In this document: positions 12,410 through 25,500 of the stretch, piece after piece
Layout of the letters: the number at the start of each line of letters is the position of its first letter
How positions within the stretch are numbered: the stretch's first letter is position 1
Assembly (NCBI GenBank): GCA_905147135.1
Contig: LR990052.1
Location: 17,298,200 to 17,362,199, forward strand
Origin: Blastobasis lacticolella
Taxonomy: Eukaryota > Arthropoda > Insecta > Lepidoptera > Blastobasidae
Direction of reading: 5' to 3'
DNA length: 64,000 nt
Notes under the pieces: model-generated
Seen by the model: the letters and a program-made list of their open reading frames with translations, nothing else
The model's database searches: none
Told to the model about the DNA's origin: nothing
Program-made: the position numbers and the translations under genes

Positions 12410-12598
12410 ACTTGTTTCAACCTTTTAAAGTTATGTTTATATTAATGACTTTTAAATCTTAAGTTTAGTATTAGTTGGCTACATGACATCACTGCCACAA
12501 TCATACAGATTTAAAAAGAAAGTATCAAAATTGTGGGAGCGCCATCTATTGATGCTTTTTGAAACCAAATGACAATACCTACGGGAAAACTGCTCATT
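12410..12598. mobile_element. partial family A TIR element
   Basis: Matches the right half of 4517-5342, with the 'GAGCGCCATCTATTGATGC' block and the terminal GGAAAACTGCTCATT. The left half is lost. Confidence 0.65.
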
Positions 12599-12839
12599 AC
12601 CTGATCTGCCAAATTCCTGGATCATGATCCATGGTCTAGTTCTACTAACATAATTTTCAAGCTTTTTAGTTTTAATTTGACCTCGTTTCATAAATAAATT
12701 TATCAATGCAGAATACTTAGGATGTACTCGAAGTAACAAAATACGAAAAGAATCTTAAAATATTCTATTACAAAGTAAATTTATTTATAAAAAATATTGA
12801 TGTATCCAATGACCGATGTATAAATTTTATATTTTTCTT

Positions 12840-13117
12840 CCGAGTGCTTTTTCCGTAACAGGTTCGGGGTACACTAGACCATGATCCAGGAATTTGGCAG
12901 ATCAGGTAATTACAGTAGACCGGTTGCCATTATCTTTGTGATCCTGTTTACAGCGGAATCTACCAGATTAGCGATATTACACCGATAAATCGATTTAATG
13001 TTAATGCATTTAGACACTTACCACATCCCTAATAGGCGACAATGCACAGAGGGTCGATCAGTCTCCGCAAAAGATTTGCCGAAAGTTTCGGCGAACATGT
13101 GGAGTACGCTTTACAAC
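12840..13117. mobile_element. partial family B TIR element
   Basis: Shares with 4656-5071 the stretch around the CGTAACAGGTTCGGGG motif, 'CCTAATAGGCGA', and a right end ATGTGGAGTACGCTTTA. Its left part (12868-12908) forms an inverted repeat with 12600-12640. Confidence 0.6.
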
Positions 13118-13633
13118 GTAAGGAAAGGCTAAAGCTACGCGTCGACTAGCCCGCACCGCACGAGCCGCACGCGCCGCACGCATCGCATTTCGGGTTGCTT
13201 TGTATGAGTTTGTATAGGAGTGCGTTCACTACCCGCACTGGCCGCGCCGCACAGCCGCACCGCATTGTCAGTAGTTAGGGATACCAGCATAAAATGCGGG
13301 CGATGCGGACAGGGATACAAGAAAAAAAGGCGTTATTTGCCTGAAATGGGAGACTAAGACCTAAAAAAAAAAATGATTTTGTATTTGTAAAATATTTACC
13401 CATAAATATAAGAAAAAAATTGTAAGTTTAAATTGTAACTGCACTTCAGTATTTAAGCCTGCTATAAACTAGTGGGGGGGTTTGTCACAAACTCCACGCT
13501 TGGCACGTAAATCAAAAAACAGGAAACGCTGCTGACCAATTTTATAACAAAAGAAATGTCCTGAGCTGGCCTCTAAGACATTAATCTCCTTCCTTGTACG
13601 CGTACAACATCTGTGAACTTAATGTGTTAAACT

Positions 13634-13835
13634 CTGTCTAAGAAGTTTAGCAACCAGCGAAATTATAAGATTGATTGAAATCAACAAGTAGATACCTAAT
13701 TGAATAATGAGGACCGTCTATATACAACATTATAGGAGCTAAAAGATGGACGTCTTCATTATTCTAAATCAGGTTGATTACTTGTTGATGTCAATCAATC
13801 TTATAATTTCCTAAGTCGCTTCACTTTTTAGACAG
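13634..13835. mobile_element. ~200-bp palindromic MITE nested in the 2.4-kb element
   Basis: The ends are CTGTCTAAGAAGT and an imperfect complement. Inside, AAATTATAAGATTGATTGA and its complement pair closely. The arms cover most of the element. Confidence 0.65.
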
Positions 13836-14849
13836 CGTCTAAAGCTATATTCTAATCTGCCTTAATAATTAAATATAAACAAAGTACCTAAGCCACTAAA
13901 TATACCCCAACAATATGAACATTATCTAAAATATCTAATCCCACATACCCCTAAATTTGTGGAAGAAATCGCTGGGTTGGGAACCCTGAGGGCCGGCCCG
14001 TGACGTCACACGGATATTAAACTATAGAATTTGCTGCAAATATTTTCGACTTTAGAGCCTACTTACAGCTTGAGTCACAATCTATATTTTGTTTCCTTTT
14101 TTAATGGTGCATATGACATGTCTGATAGAGAAGGATATAAGTTGTTAAGTACCCATTCGAACATTTCGAACCATCTGCTATTGTCAATTGTTACTTTTTT
14201 TTATTTTGTGACTGAGAGTTCTAGATTATTGCTCAAAACCAAAGATTTTGGAGCATAGAGCAATCGAAAATATAATCTACTCTTTTGAAGAAATAAATTC
14301 TCGTTGACAGTGTTGCCACATTGGATAATTTTTTCGTCATACTGGCGAAATTGGGAGATAGCGTGGAGAAATTTTTAATGTGTTTTTTGACTGGCGAAAA
14401 ATAAATTAAGAAGCGTTATTTTTATAAAACTATTTTCATACAATAGGCAATATTATATTTAAAATAAATATTTTGACGAAGAATAAATTGAGAACTGGTT
14501 GTCATGGAACCATCGCCAATAATTAAACTGTTTGTTGCTTTTTGAACAGAAGATCTATGGAGTAACTTCAATAATACTTTATTTAACGACCTATAAAGGG
14601 CCGGGTATATAGAAACTAGACCTCTGTGATTATTACATATTTATCTTTTGGTACTTGGATGAGGACGTGATTGTCAACACCAACTTCATCTGTTTGTCAA
14701 AAGTGACACTTTACTAGAAGGCGACGTTAGGTCTGATTTCGGCCACGTCCAAAATATTCATGAAGGGCTATAATACATACATATAGCTTGTCAAAAAGAT
14801 GATGCTGCTAATGTTGCTCTACGCCCTCCCATTGAAATTCTGAACGCGT

Positions 14850-14990
14850 CTCCTTAATTGATAACACACCTCTCCTTGGGACTTACAAAAATGAATGGGT
14901 TGACATCGCTGAGTCGGACATGAGAGCCAACCGAGGCTTACCACGTGAGGATACCGAACATCAGGCGAATTGGAGGAGAGAAGAAGCAGG
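14850..14990 (+). pseudogene. LINE 3' ORF fragment
   Basis: The translation contains W-V-D-I-A-E-S-D-M-R-A-N-R-G-L and then a R/E-rich end. This is the 'W-x-D-x-I-x-x-D-M' pattern found at the C-terminus of RTE/CR1-like LINE polyproteins. It is short and has no RT core. Confidence 0.45.
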
Positions 14991-16540
14991 ATAGGGGTTC
15001 CTGGCAGAAGCCAGGATTTACTGTTTGGATGATGGTCAAGATTATGAATATTGTATCATTTAGATTTCACCCGATTTCTTAGTGGTAAACACTAGATATT
15101 ATCAATAATTAATTTCAATATCTTTGATCGTTGGCGACTCCATAGTCGTCTTGTTTTGATATTTTTATAGTGTATTAGTGCCAAAAAATTTCTGCCTTAT
15201 TTATTGCGTCATTTTCTAGTTCTATTAAAATTTGGAGAGATAACCGTATATTTTTGTTTCTCTTTTTCACTTTGAGAGAGGATAATCCTATAACCGACAT
15301 ACAGCAAAGACTTAATTTTTTTTTTGAGAGCACAGAGAACGAGTAATCAGGGTTACCATCTAAGCATTTTTTGAGATGTCATTATTAGTACCAAATCATG
15401 ACACACAGTTGGCAACCCTGCCCGCAATTGCGGTTCGTGCGGTGCGGCCAGTGTGGCCATGCCATCAGCAACGTCAGCAATATCTCAATGCGATGCGTGC
15501 GGCGCGTGCGGCGCGTGCGGCTCTTGCGGTGCGGGCTAGTCGACGCGTAGCTTAAGGAATTCTTTTATTTCTCCATGTAAAACGAAATTTGAAAGGGTCA
15601 AAGCAGGTTTATTATTATAGAAAGTAAATATTTTTTTTAATAACTAAAGCTAATAAGTAATAAATATTGGGGCGCATATGCAAGGAAGGTTTATTGATAA
15701 GTGAAGGAATTCTCGGCCTACACTCGGGCAGTTTGCCACGGACTTTCCCGCCAGAATTCCCTGTCATTAATGTTGGTACCATTGGTCGTTGGTGAAAAAT
15801 TATCCCGCCATTATTTAAGTATTTTCAACTTCAATACTTTGGAGTTTCAAAGTTTTATTTAAAAAAATGGACAGGCACGTCGTTCCACTTGCTAGGTTCT
15901 GAGATCTCTCACATGTTCCACATGCATTAACCTTTTCATATATTAACCTCTTTTTAGGGTCCTCTTTACTTTAGTTTTTTTTTTTATGAATTTTATATTT
16001 TAATTAAAAACATACTTATACTTTGATCTTTGTTTTAATCAACTATTGTGAATGCTATTCCTAAGCTCCAACGAGCCTACCCGCCTTCGCAAGGGTGCAA
16101 TTTAAAGATGTAAAGAGTTTTTTAACATTATTGCAAAATTCGCAGGGATGACTAAACTTTTTGCAAACAAAATATAGCCAAAATACAATTACATACTTCT
16201 AGTCTCTGTTAATGTATTATAAGTGAAAGAATTGTTAGTCGGAACAAACAATCCATGAAATAGGACTGTTTAGCATAACTTAAGTATTTAATAGATTACC
16301 TATGCTTTCAAAATGAATGTCATAGAGGTTTGAGAGATTAATTTAAAATAAAACAAAATACTTGAACAAAGTCAGTAGGTACATAATAAAAATAAAAAAT
16401 ATAAATAAACTTACTGAACCTAGTTAATTTACTTACCTAACGGACAGTAAAACGTCGGAATACTCCAGACTAAATACATACCCAAATTATTTTCTCAACT
16501 AATAAACCCATTTTAATGAAACAAGCTATTAACCATTTCA

Positions 16541-16956
16541 ATGAGGAGTTTTCCAGTAGGTATTGATAATTGGTTTTAAAAAGCATCAATAGATGGCGCT
16601 CCTACAATTTTGGTAATCTTTTTTTAATCTGTATGATGGTGGCAGTGATTTCATGCAGCCAACTAATACTACACTTAAAAATAAAATGTTTATTAATATA
16701 AACATAACTGGTAAAAGTTGAACGAAGTTTAAAAAGAAATATTTATAGAAGTTGGCACTATGTTCCATTATTATTACAACCTCTAAAATGGTTGAAAACT
16801 ATTGACAAATACAATATTATCCAATACAACGTACCCAGTGTTTATATCCTGTTTGCTAAGAACCTATTTCAAGCGATTATCAATTACCAAAATTGTTGGG
16901 GCGCCATCTAGTGAGTGGTTAGGAATGCTTTAGATACCTATTGGAAAACTGCTCAT
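16541..16956. mobile_element. complete 416-bp family A TIR element
   Basis: Ends ATGAGGAGTTTTCCAGTAGG and the imperfect complement ...TTGGAAAACTGCTCAT. There is no ORF of note. It provides the 'empty' version of the family A copy that is interrupted at 4656. Confidence 0.75.
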
Positions 16957-16967
16957 TAAACTGGTTT

Positions 16968-17150
16968 TTAAACAAATATAATCGCATTGAAATCGGTTCG
17001 GGACCCCTTTTTTCGTACTCCTTTTCGGTTAGTTTCCAAACTTATTTCGTTTGTTCCGGCTAGGTTAGTTTCCTCATTTAATTCTGCGCAAAGGGCATTA
17101 AAGGTGATTTTATCTAGCCGGAAATTTTGTTGAAACTCGAAGTCGGACAT
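16968..17150 (-). pseudogene. possible Harbinger-type transposase N-terminal fragment
   Basis: A 60-codon minus-strand ORF includes N-F-R-L-D-K-I-T-F-N-A-L-C-A-E-L. It resembles the 'FRMSxxTFxxLxxxL' helix at the start of HARBI1-like DDE nucleases. No downstream DDE exons are visible. It could equally be a chance resemblance. Confidence 0.3.
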
Positions 17151-18749
17151 TTCATAACATTCACCAAGAAATGCCCGATCTTCGCTTCATCGCACCCGTA
17201 ATAGATATTTATGCTCATTTTGAGCCTCCACTAGCATGTTTAATGCATGCATTTTTAATAATAATTTAACTTGTAAATATTAAAGAGCAAATTGGTAGAC
17301 TTAAGAACGATGGCGGTCTTAGCGCCAATTTTTACGAATATCCCGCCAAAAGTCACAACCAAATGGCGAATCTACACTCACGATATTTATCGTGATACAT
17401 GGATTACGATCCTGGATCACGATTATCGAGTGTGTAGGACCACGGATCGTGATACGGATCACAGGATTTTTAGAAAATCAGAAATAGGTCGAATCATCCG
17501 CCAATCCGCCTCCTTCGTACATCGAAAGTTCGTGAATTGTCTATGGACCAAGAATTTCTACCACAAACGTTAGCTTATGTCAGATAACGTTAGCTTATGT
17601 CAAATCCCATACATTTTTTCTACCACAAACGATTAACGATTAACGATTCTAGATTAACGCAACCTCTTGGCTAAACCCGCTGTTGTTGCATGGGCCAGCA
17701 TTGCATCAAAACACAGCAGTTTGTGTGCGAGATACCTCAAATAATTATCTGGTTCTTTTGAATTATCTTGAAATAAGTATCCCATCATGGTTCAACTGCC
17801 GGAATATTATCGCGCGGTGACGCCGTTTCTCATCCAGAACCACCACTCGCGCAGACTTCCAGTGTGATTTTTATATTTCGATGTACAAAATTCAATACTT
17901 TCTTCATAAGAAGTAAATTAAGTTTCATTTCAATTGTTACTAAACTGGACAACACAGGCGCGCACGGGGAGGCTTGCGGCGGCTCTTATGGACGCTTGTA
18001 GCCGCTCTACCTCTACCGTGTGTCGGTGTTATGTCGTGCACCTTCACTGGACTTATTCTAGGTCTTTGTCGGATGTTAACATCAATAGAAATTTGAGCGT
18101 TACTTTGTAACCGAGCCACGATCTGTCACGTTTCATCTTTGCTCAAGGATGTTGTCTTACTGCAGCCTTCGATCTGCCAATGAGCTCTGCTGTTTACTTA
18201 TGGTAGGCAAACGGGCCACCTGATGGAGCATTGGAGACCTTACTACTCACCGGCAGAAACATATACTATTTAAAAGAGTATTGTTTAGCTGCGGTATTCT
18301 GTATGATGGAGGTACTTCCCCAGTCGGGCGGGACTTATTGCTGGTTGTAGGACGAAGGACGTTTCAAGCCTTGGAAGCAGTCGCGACCTTGGTATCACAA
18401 AAACACATATCGGCACCCGATATATGTTTTTGTTCCCCGGCATTGACCAGCCGTCTATCCAAGTAACATTTCTCCTCTTTTCCCACATCTCGAACGCCTC
18501 AACGGTGCTACTCGTAGGTTTCTAATTTATCAAGTGATTGAGGCCGAGGCCGCAATGCTATTTGGACCGTCGCAAATCGCCCGGCATTGCGATCACCGGC
18601 ACGTTTACATAAATTCATTTTCACAAAAATTTTGTCGCGATGTCATCACATTGGCGATCAGCAATTCTACCTGCCTACTGTAGATAGTGTAGCAATCCCG
18701 CGACACTGCGACTCCAATATTGTATTGCGAACAATATAAATAAAAGTAA
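17151..18749. other. intergenic, short repeats
   Basis: Contains GATCGTGAT-rich palindromic words at 17375-17465 and a direct repeat of ATAACGTTAGCTTATGTCA at about 17565-17600. An ATG at 17787 opens a 26-codon ORF (MVQLPEYYRAVTPF...) that I could not extend by splicing. No gene is assigned. Confidence 0.35.
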
Positions 18750-19097
18750 TCATCTTGGCGTTAATGTCCCGATTGTGCTCTCGACAACGAGGGCCCGGGG
18801 TCCGCTTTGACCATGATACAAGTTTTGGCGATCAGATTATTACAATGGAGCGACTACCATCTGACTTTCGTAACGCTACCAGGGGAACCTGACTAGATTG
18901 GATCATGGTTACAAATTCAGTTGCCTGAATTTGCAGGTTTCATCACGATGTTTTCCCTCACCGTAAGAGCATCGGTTAGTATTCACCTAATGCACATAGC
19001 TCAGAAAAGAATCATTGGTACACGGCTGCAGCGGGATTCGAACTTGGTACCTCTCGCTTACGAGTTAGATACTCAACCGCCCGGCAATCGACGCTCT
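18750..19097 (-). repeat. tRNA-headed SINE
   Basis: On the minus strand it starts with a tRNA-like head: a degenerate box A (GCCGGGCGGTTGAGTATC) and box B (AAGTTCGAATCCCGC). A ~250-bp body follows. The same family occurs at 27251-27565, 40032-40414, 45478-49192 (split), 55980-56292 and 57964-58327. Confidence 0.8.
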
Positions 19098-19516
19098 GCG
19101 AATGACGTATTGCGAACATTATCTGCGTCATTTTCCTACACACAGAGCGCCGTGCGCCCTGTCAGCGATGCGTAGGTACAAATGATCTAAAATTGTAAAC
19201 CTATTACGTGAATGATCGTAATAAAGCAGGTAAGAGGGAATATAGGGGGAATATTAAAAAAAGAAAAGTCTAAAAATAAATAACTTTAATTAGGTAGGTA
19301 CAAATTAACAAATATTTAGAAACATTTAAAATAAATAAAGCCGACGATTACCTACAACAGATAGAATAGATACACCTAAAGCGACCGTATTATAAGTTGG
19401 TATCTACTACCTAGAACCAGCATAATTTGGATGTCTACTTTCGATGCAGATATGTAAAAGTCGTAACTACTGCCATGCTAATAAAATCGGTAGGCTTTAG
19501 GCAAATTACTATTCAG

Positions 19517-22500
19517 CTAATTGGGTTCGTCGGAGTCGATCGAGGAGGTGATGGTGACCTGCGAGCTGGCCGATATCAGCGACTGCGTGTCGAAGAGGTC
19601 ATAGTCCCGGATGCCCATTATCGTGGAGATGAGGTCGCTGAACTTAATCTTCTGCAATAATTGAAAAGACATAGTCAAAGGTGCTGGAATCTTATCTAGA
19701 ACGGTGTCTATATTTCACATCAACAGCCCATAACGGTCCACTGCTGGACTTGAACCGCTTTCACATCCGTGGAGGACTTTATCATAATCTCCACGCATGG
19801 TAGGCGAGCTGGAGACCGTAGTGTCTAAAACACACATCCGAAAACAGTCGTGTCCATTTTCTGGTCTAAGACATTAGTCGTCTTTTACGACACTCAGTCT
19901 AAGGGTGGTGCAATTCTATACTGTCCGATATGACATCACACGGCCAATAATATCTAGTGACTACTAGCGAGGGACACTACCAAAAACGCAATGTGCGCAA
20001 TGCAACGCACAATTTCCTGCGCAGATTTACAAAATATGCTGTTCAAAATCTCGCTCCCCTTTTTTTTGTCATTCCAGCGCGCAGTCCCTTTGGCAGTTAG
20101 TCCATGTGGTAGGTAAACTCTTCTTCTTCTTGATCGAGTAAATTTTTCGAAAACCGTAGATCTGGCTTGCCCAGTAGTTGCCCACGGCAACGGCATTATC
20201 AGTCGCCAGGAACAGTTCCTCCCTAGTGCAGGTAGCAGGACAAAGAGGACAAGAAAGCAGATGCTCTATGGTTTGGGATAGAGCTCCACAGTCGCATCAC
20301 TGCTGTATCTGGTCGATGAAGCTAGAGTCTTTGCAGCGGCCAACCTGCGTCCGTAAACGGTTAAGTGACTTCCACTGCAGCTCGTGTCCTGGTGGCAGGG
20401 ATTCGGTGGGTGTGATGGATCCAGAAGGCACTGGGTGTTGGGCACGCCACAGTTGCTCCCTTGCCTCCCTAGAAGGTTCGTTAGCGGAGATGGTAGACCT
20501 CAGACAACTGAGTTTATCCTCTGCACAGGCCACTTCGTGCCGTACGCATGGTGGGGCAATACCTGCTAAGGGATATACCATTCCAAGCGGTGTAGGCTTG
20601 AGGCAGCCCGTTATGATACGGCATGCCTCATTTAAGGCCTTGTTGACTTCCTTCGCATGGGCGGATCGGTGCAACACTGGACACGCATATTCACCTGCCG
20701 AGTATGAAAGGGAGATGCCCGTCGTCCGGAGAACATGCGGATCTGCTCCCCAGGTAGAGGATGTGAGACGCCGCAGCAGATTATTTCGTGCACTAACTTT
20801 TTGCCTTGCATTGCGACAGTGCACTTTGTAGGTCAGAGATCTGTCTAGCGTAACACCAAGGTACGTGCGGGTGCGGGCAGTGCTCGATGTTGACGCCTCG
20901 CCACGATAGCTTGAGAGCTCGGTTCGCATCTCGGTTGCGCAGATGGAACGCATATGATTGAGTGTTAGACGGATTCGGCCTTAGTGCATTTGCATCGGCG
21001 TTAGGGCATTTGGGTAGGTGCTGTAATGTAGTCTTTAGACTGTTTACCGCCGGCTGCGCTGCGCGCTTTGCTCTTCGCTAGGCGACAAAACATCTACATA
21101 TAGACTCTAGATGCTAAGCAAGCCATCTGTCAGTGCAGACGTAGCCACCACTGCGTAAGTTTAGATCAAGCTCTAGGTACTTACATCAGGCAAGAAGCTG
21201 AAATCATCCGGCGACATGTTGGCGCGGTCTTCGAAACTGTGCCCCGAGAGGATGGAGAGCAGGTACCACGACAATTCCTTCGAGAATTGCTCTCCTACAG
21301 ACAAAACATGTAGATTTAAGTGTAAATTTTTTTTTTGGGTGCTGGCTGTGCACGGGCAGACCAACGTTTTGTGGGTCTCCTAAACTTCTACTATAATTAC
21401 AAAGTGGAATTTTTCTTGTACCTACTCGATGAAGTAGGACAACCTACGGCGCCCTCACTGTCTATATAGGAAACTCAGTTTTCAAAGGTTAAAATGGACA
21501 AGAGCACATAGCGAGATATATAGAGCGTCAGTAATTGGTATTTGGCTGTACGTGTACCCACAGATATCATAGGTATCAATTTGAACGGGAACTATGACCT
21601 ACGCTCTTTTGCTTCACATCCAATATTACCAAACTCGTGAAGCAAGCTGATGAATCCATCTCGCGTGATGAAGAACTCGTCGCGGCGGTTGGTCGCGAGC
21701 GTCTTGTATGCATTCCTGATCTTCTTCAGGTTGTCCCCGAAAGCCGGCCGATGGTTCAGGTACAGCTTGACGAACTCCTCGAAGTCTATCTCGGTGACTG
21801 GATCTTTGAGATAGATCTTGTACTTCGCCTCCACTATCAGGTTTTCCACCTAAAGCGTGGTGGGTTGATTGATATGAGATAATGTGTGATAAAGGTATAG
21901 TAACAACATCAACAGATTCCATCACAATCCCATATTCCACGGCTGGACTTTAGCCTCCTCCACATTAGTGGAGGGTATATTATTACCAGAATCTCTTAGT
22001 AGACTTATTTACCTAATAGATTATCACGCTTGGCAGGCGGCAGCGCCGGCCGTAGTCTTGCTTACGGTAGAGCAAGATAGTCTTTTGGCGCCCTTTGGTC
22101 GAAGCTTTCACTTCACGTAAATTCTACTTCGGTTTAAATAGGTCAATATAACAGCACAAAAGAGCTGTCAATCATTTAATTTTACAAGAAACGACGCTGT
22201 TTGCGCACTTAGATCTAGATCAGTGGGATTTTCTAATCCAAGGTTAGTGCTCTAGGCTAGGTTATTGTCCTGATTTCAGTATCAATATGACTTGTATAAA
22301 GAAAGCCCTGTGTCTATATAGAGTACCTTACACCCACATTACAATCTAGAACAATACCTCATATTCCGAAGGGAAGAAGCCAAGCGCCCTCATCAGGTCT
22401 GGCAGCGACTCTATAGGGATGTAGTCCTTCACACGCCTCATAGCCGGCGAGAAGGTCCCCTGGCACAGTATCTGGATGTAGTAGAAGAGGTCCCGGATTT

Positions 22501-25500
22501 CCTGGAACAGCCATCCCGGCCGGCCGTTCTCCACCAAGCAATAGTACGGGTCGAGGTCTATGCCGCCCATTTTCGCTGTCGAGTCCACAGACCTGGATAA
22601 TTAACCATGTTGATGGTTACCAACGTTGATGACAAGATTTGCAATTCGCAACGAAAATATTTGGCGACTCATAAGTTTTTGGTACCTAAGGCTACGCATG
22701 TTTCTCGTGGATAATATATAACCGCGGCACCAATTTTAAAATCGCGAATATAAAATCAACAGTTTCATACAAATTGAAAAGGAATAATACTAATATGTAC
22801 AGTCGAGTTCATTAATATGTGAGCGTTGCCAAGGCTTCAAATATAAATGTACATGGAAGGGTACTTTTATATCTGAGCAGATGTACATATGTTTGATTGA
22901 TGAATCTGCTCAGATATATAAGTACCCTTCCATGTACATTTATATTTAAGGCCTTGGTAATGCTCACATATTAATGAACTCGACTGTACCTACCTGTAAA
23001 GTCTCAAGGTCCCCAGCGGAAAACTTCGATCAACCAACGATATTAGGAAGCCTACCTTCGTACGAGTGGCGAGCTTGTTGCGTTGCTGAAGTTCGACAAA
23101 GTACGTAATGGTCACCCATCCAGTTCCCGCCTCTGCGAGCGTTACTTAATCTTTGTCATCGATCTCGCAAGCACACTGTCACTAGACCAATGCCGGTTCT
23201 ACTCTGCCAAAATGTATGAAACTGCTGATTTTAGTTTCGCGATTTCATAGATGCTTGATGCTTTCCATCAATCAGAATAAAACATACTGTAAAAAGACGC
23301 CCAAAATGGTTATCTAAAGGGATAAAATTATGTGCAAGACGCAAGCGTGATCTCTTGTGGAAATACAGATTTACAAAAAATAAAAGAGACAAAAATACTT
23401 TAAAAAAATATTCTAGTAGGCTTAATATAATTATAAAGTTAACACAAAGATCTCAAAATAATAATTATATTATGACAGCGAATAATAAATCTAAGGCTAG
23501 TTGGCAAATAATCAATAACACTAAACAGCAATTCCCAAATGAAACTATAACCCAAATCAAATCAAACGGCAGCACTATCCGTGATCCAACCGCCATTGCG
23601 CAATCTTTTAATGAGTATTATACTGACGCTAGCACCACTACATCCAGGCCAAAAACAACAAATTTTAAGAAAACTATCCCCGATAATAAACTAAATTCTT
23701 TATATATGACTCCCACAACTCCACATGACATTTATATGATAATTAAAAACCTTAAAAACACGAACAGTACTGGCTATGACAATGTTAACACCAAAGTAGT
23801 GAAACATGTATCACATATAATTTCTTCACCAATTAGCCATATCACAAATCTATGCATCACTGAAGGTGTTTTCCCGGACAAACTTAAATTAACGATAATA
23901 AAACCAATATTTAAAAAAGATGACCGTGAGAATATTAAGAATTATAGACCTATAGCTTTAATCCCTATTTTTCAAAAATAATAGAAAGAGTTATATATGC
24001 CTCTCTTTATCAGTACTGTGAAAAGAAAAAAATACTGGTACCCCAGCAAAAAGGATTCCGTAGGAACAAAAATATCAATATGGCCTTATACGATATGCTG
24101 TATAATATTCATTTAAAACTAGACAACCGGTTACCAATCACAGCCCTGTTTCTAGATCTAACAAAGGCGTTTGACTTTGTTGACCACAACATATTAATTC
24201 AAAAATTAGAAGCTATAGGTGTTAGGGGAAACATTAAGAATTTGTTGGCATTATACCTATGTGACAGAAAACAAATGACACAAATAACCAGAATATGTCC
24301 CAGCACAAGAGTGGAAACCCAATTCCTATCGAACTGCAATACTGTTTACTATGGTGTTCCCCAAGGAAGTATATTGGGCCCATTATTATTTATTATCTAT
24401 ATTAATGACATTGTAAATGCAATTAATGATTATATTACTATATTTGCTGATGACTGCACGGTGCTTTGTAATAATATAACTGACATATATAATATTTTGA
24501 CTAAAATAATTGACTGGCTGGAAAATAACAACCTACAAATCAATCTCAATAAAACTAAAATTATTAATTTTAAGCAACGATACAAGGACACTCAACAAAC
24601 AAACATTACTCATAACGGTCAAATAATTGAAAATACGAATGTCACAAAATTTTTAGGCCTACACCTGGATCGGAATATGAGTTGGAATACGCACATCGAT
24701 TATGTTTGTAATAAAATCAATCAATCCTCGTACGCAATTTACAAACTAAATAGGGTAGTAAATCGAAATACTGTGCTACTAGCCTATCACGGTCTTGTAG
24801 TTTCAGTGCTGCGGTATGGGATTATTTTCTGGGGCAACGCAACAGGGAAGGAAGCTGTATTCAGGGCGCAAAAAAGATGCTGAAACGAACGGATAGTTGT
24901 AGACCATTTTTTAAAGGGTTAAAATTATTAACGATGCCATCCCTCTATGTCTACGAAATTGTAATATTTGTGCGAACAAATCTGGATCTTTTCCCGCATG
25001 TTGAGAGCGCACGACGTCGAGACCAGCTCCATGTCCATCCATGCAAGACCGCTTTATTTCATAAGAGTGTTTTTGCGATGGCCCCTAAATTGTACAACGC
25101 GATCCCAAAACCTATACGCCAAGCAGAAAATCTTAACAAGTTTAAAAAACAACTGTACAGTTTTCTTGTTGAAGGGGTGTTTTACACAATTGACGAGATT
25201 CTTTTGGCGTGCAAGGAGTATAAATAAACAGTAAGAATGTGACTTTGGATATGTTATGACATTTTATACTATTATTTAATTATTTTGACATATTTATATA
25301 CATATTAATAATAAATTTTATTTTTTTGACATAGTTGTCATTTTGAATATTGTTAGTTATTTGAGGTTTATAATTTTTAAATTACTTTGACATTATATTT
25401 TTATTGACATTCAAATTATTATTGACACTATCTTCTATTGACATTTTAATTAATAATGACATTGAACAGTGATATTTTATAATGATTATTTAAGACTAAT

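Larger units (their letters stand above)
13133..15552. mobile_element. 2.4-kb TIR element with TAA target duplication (PIF/Harbinger-like)
   Basis: The two ends are inverted copies of ~60 bp, starting AGCTACGCGTCGACTAGCCC and continuing with GC-rich GCCGCACG repeats. TAA lies directly outside both ends (13130-13132 and 15553-15555). A 3-bp TWA duplication is characteristic of PIF/Harbinger elements, but the superfamily is inferred from this alone. The longest internal ORF (14031-14258) is not recognisable as a transposase, so the element looks non-autonomous. It carries a palindromic insertion (13634-13835) and a LINE fragment (~14850-14990). Confidence 0.75.

Noticed and set aside
17787..17867. 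26-codon ORF MVQLPEYYRAV... as a first coding exon
   Set aside because: The following GTGTGA donor is weak and no continuing exon was found; left unassigned.
18750..19097. tRNA gene suggested by box A/box B and GGTTCGAATCC motifs (also at 27251, 40032, 57964, 59405)
   Set aside because: No cloverleaf with acceptor-stem pairing can be drawn, and the motif always comes with the same ~250-bp body. These are SINE heads, not tRNA genes.
20178..20831. 217-codon + strand ORF
   Set aside because: It is the antisense shadow of the Jockey-type LINE ORF on the minus strand, which carries the recognisable motifs.
23107..23190. 5S rRNA gene
   Set aside because: Only the internal promoter region is similar. 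The 5' and 3' stem sequences are missing and there are many changes.
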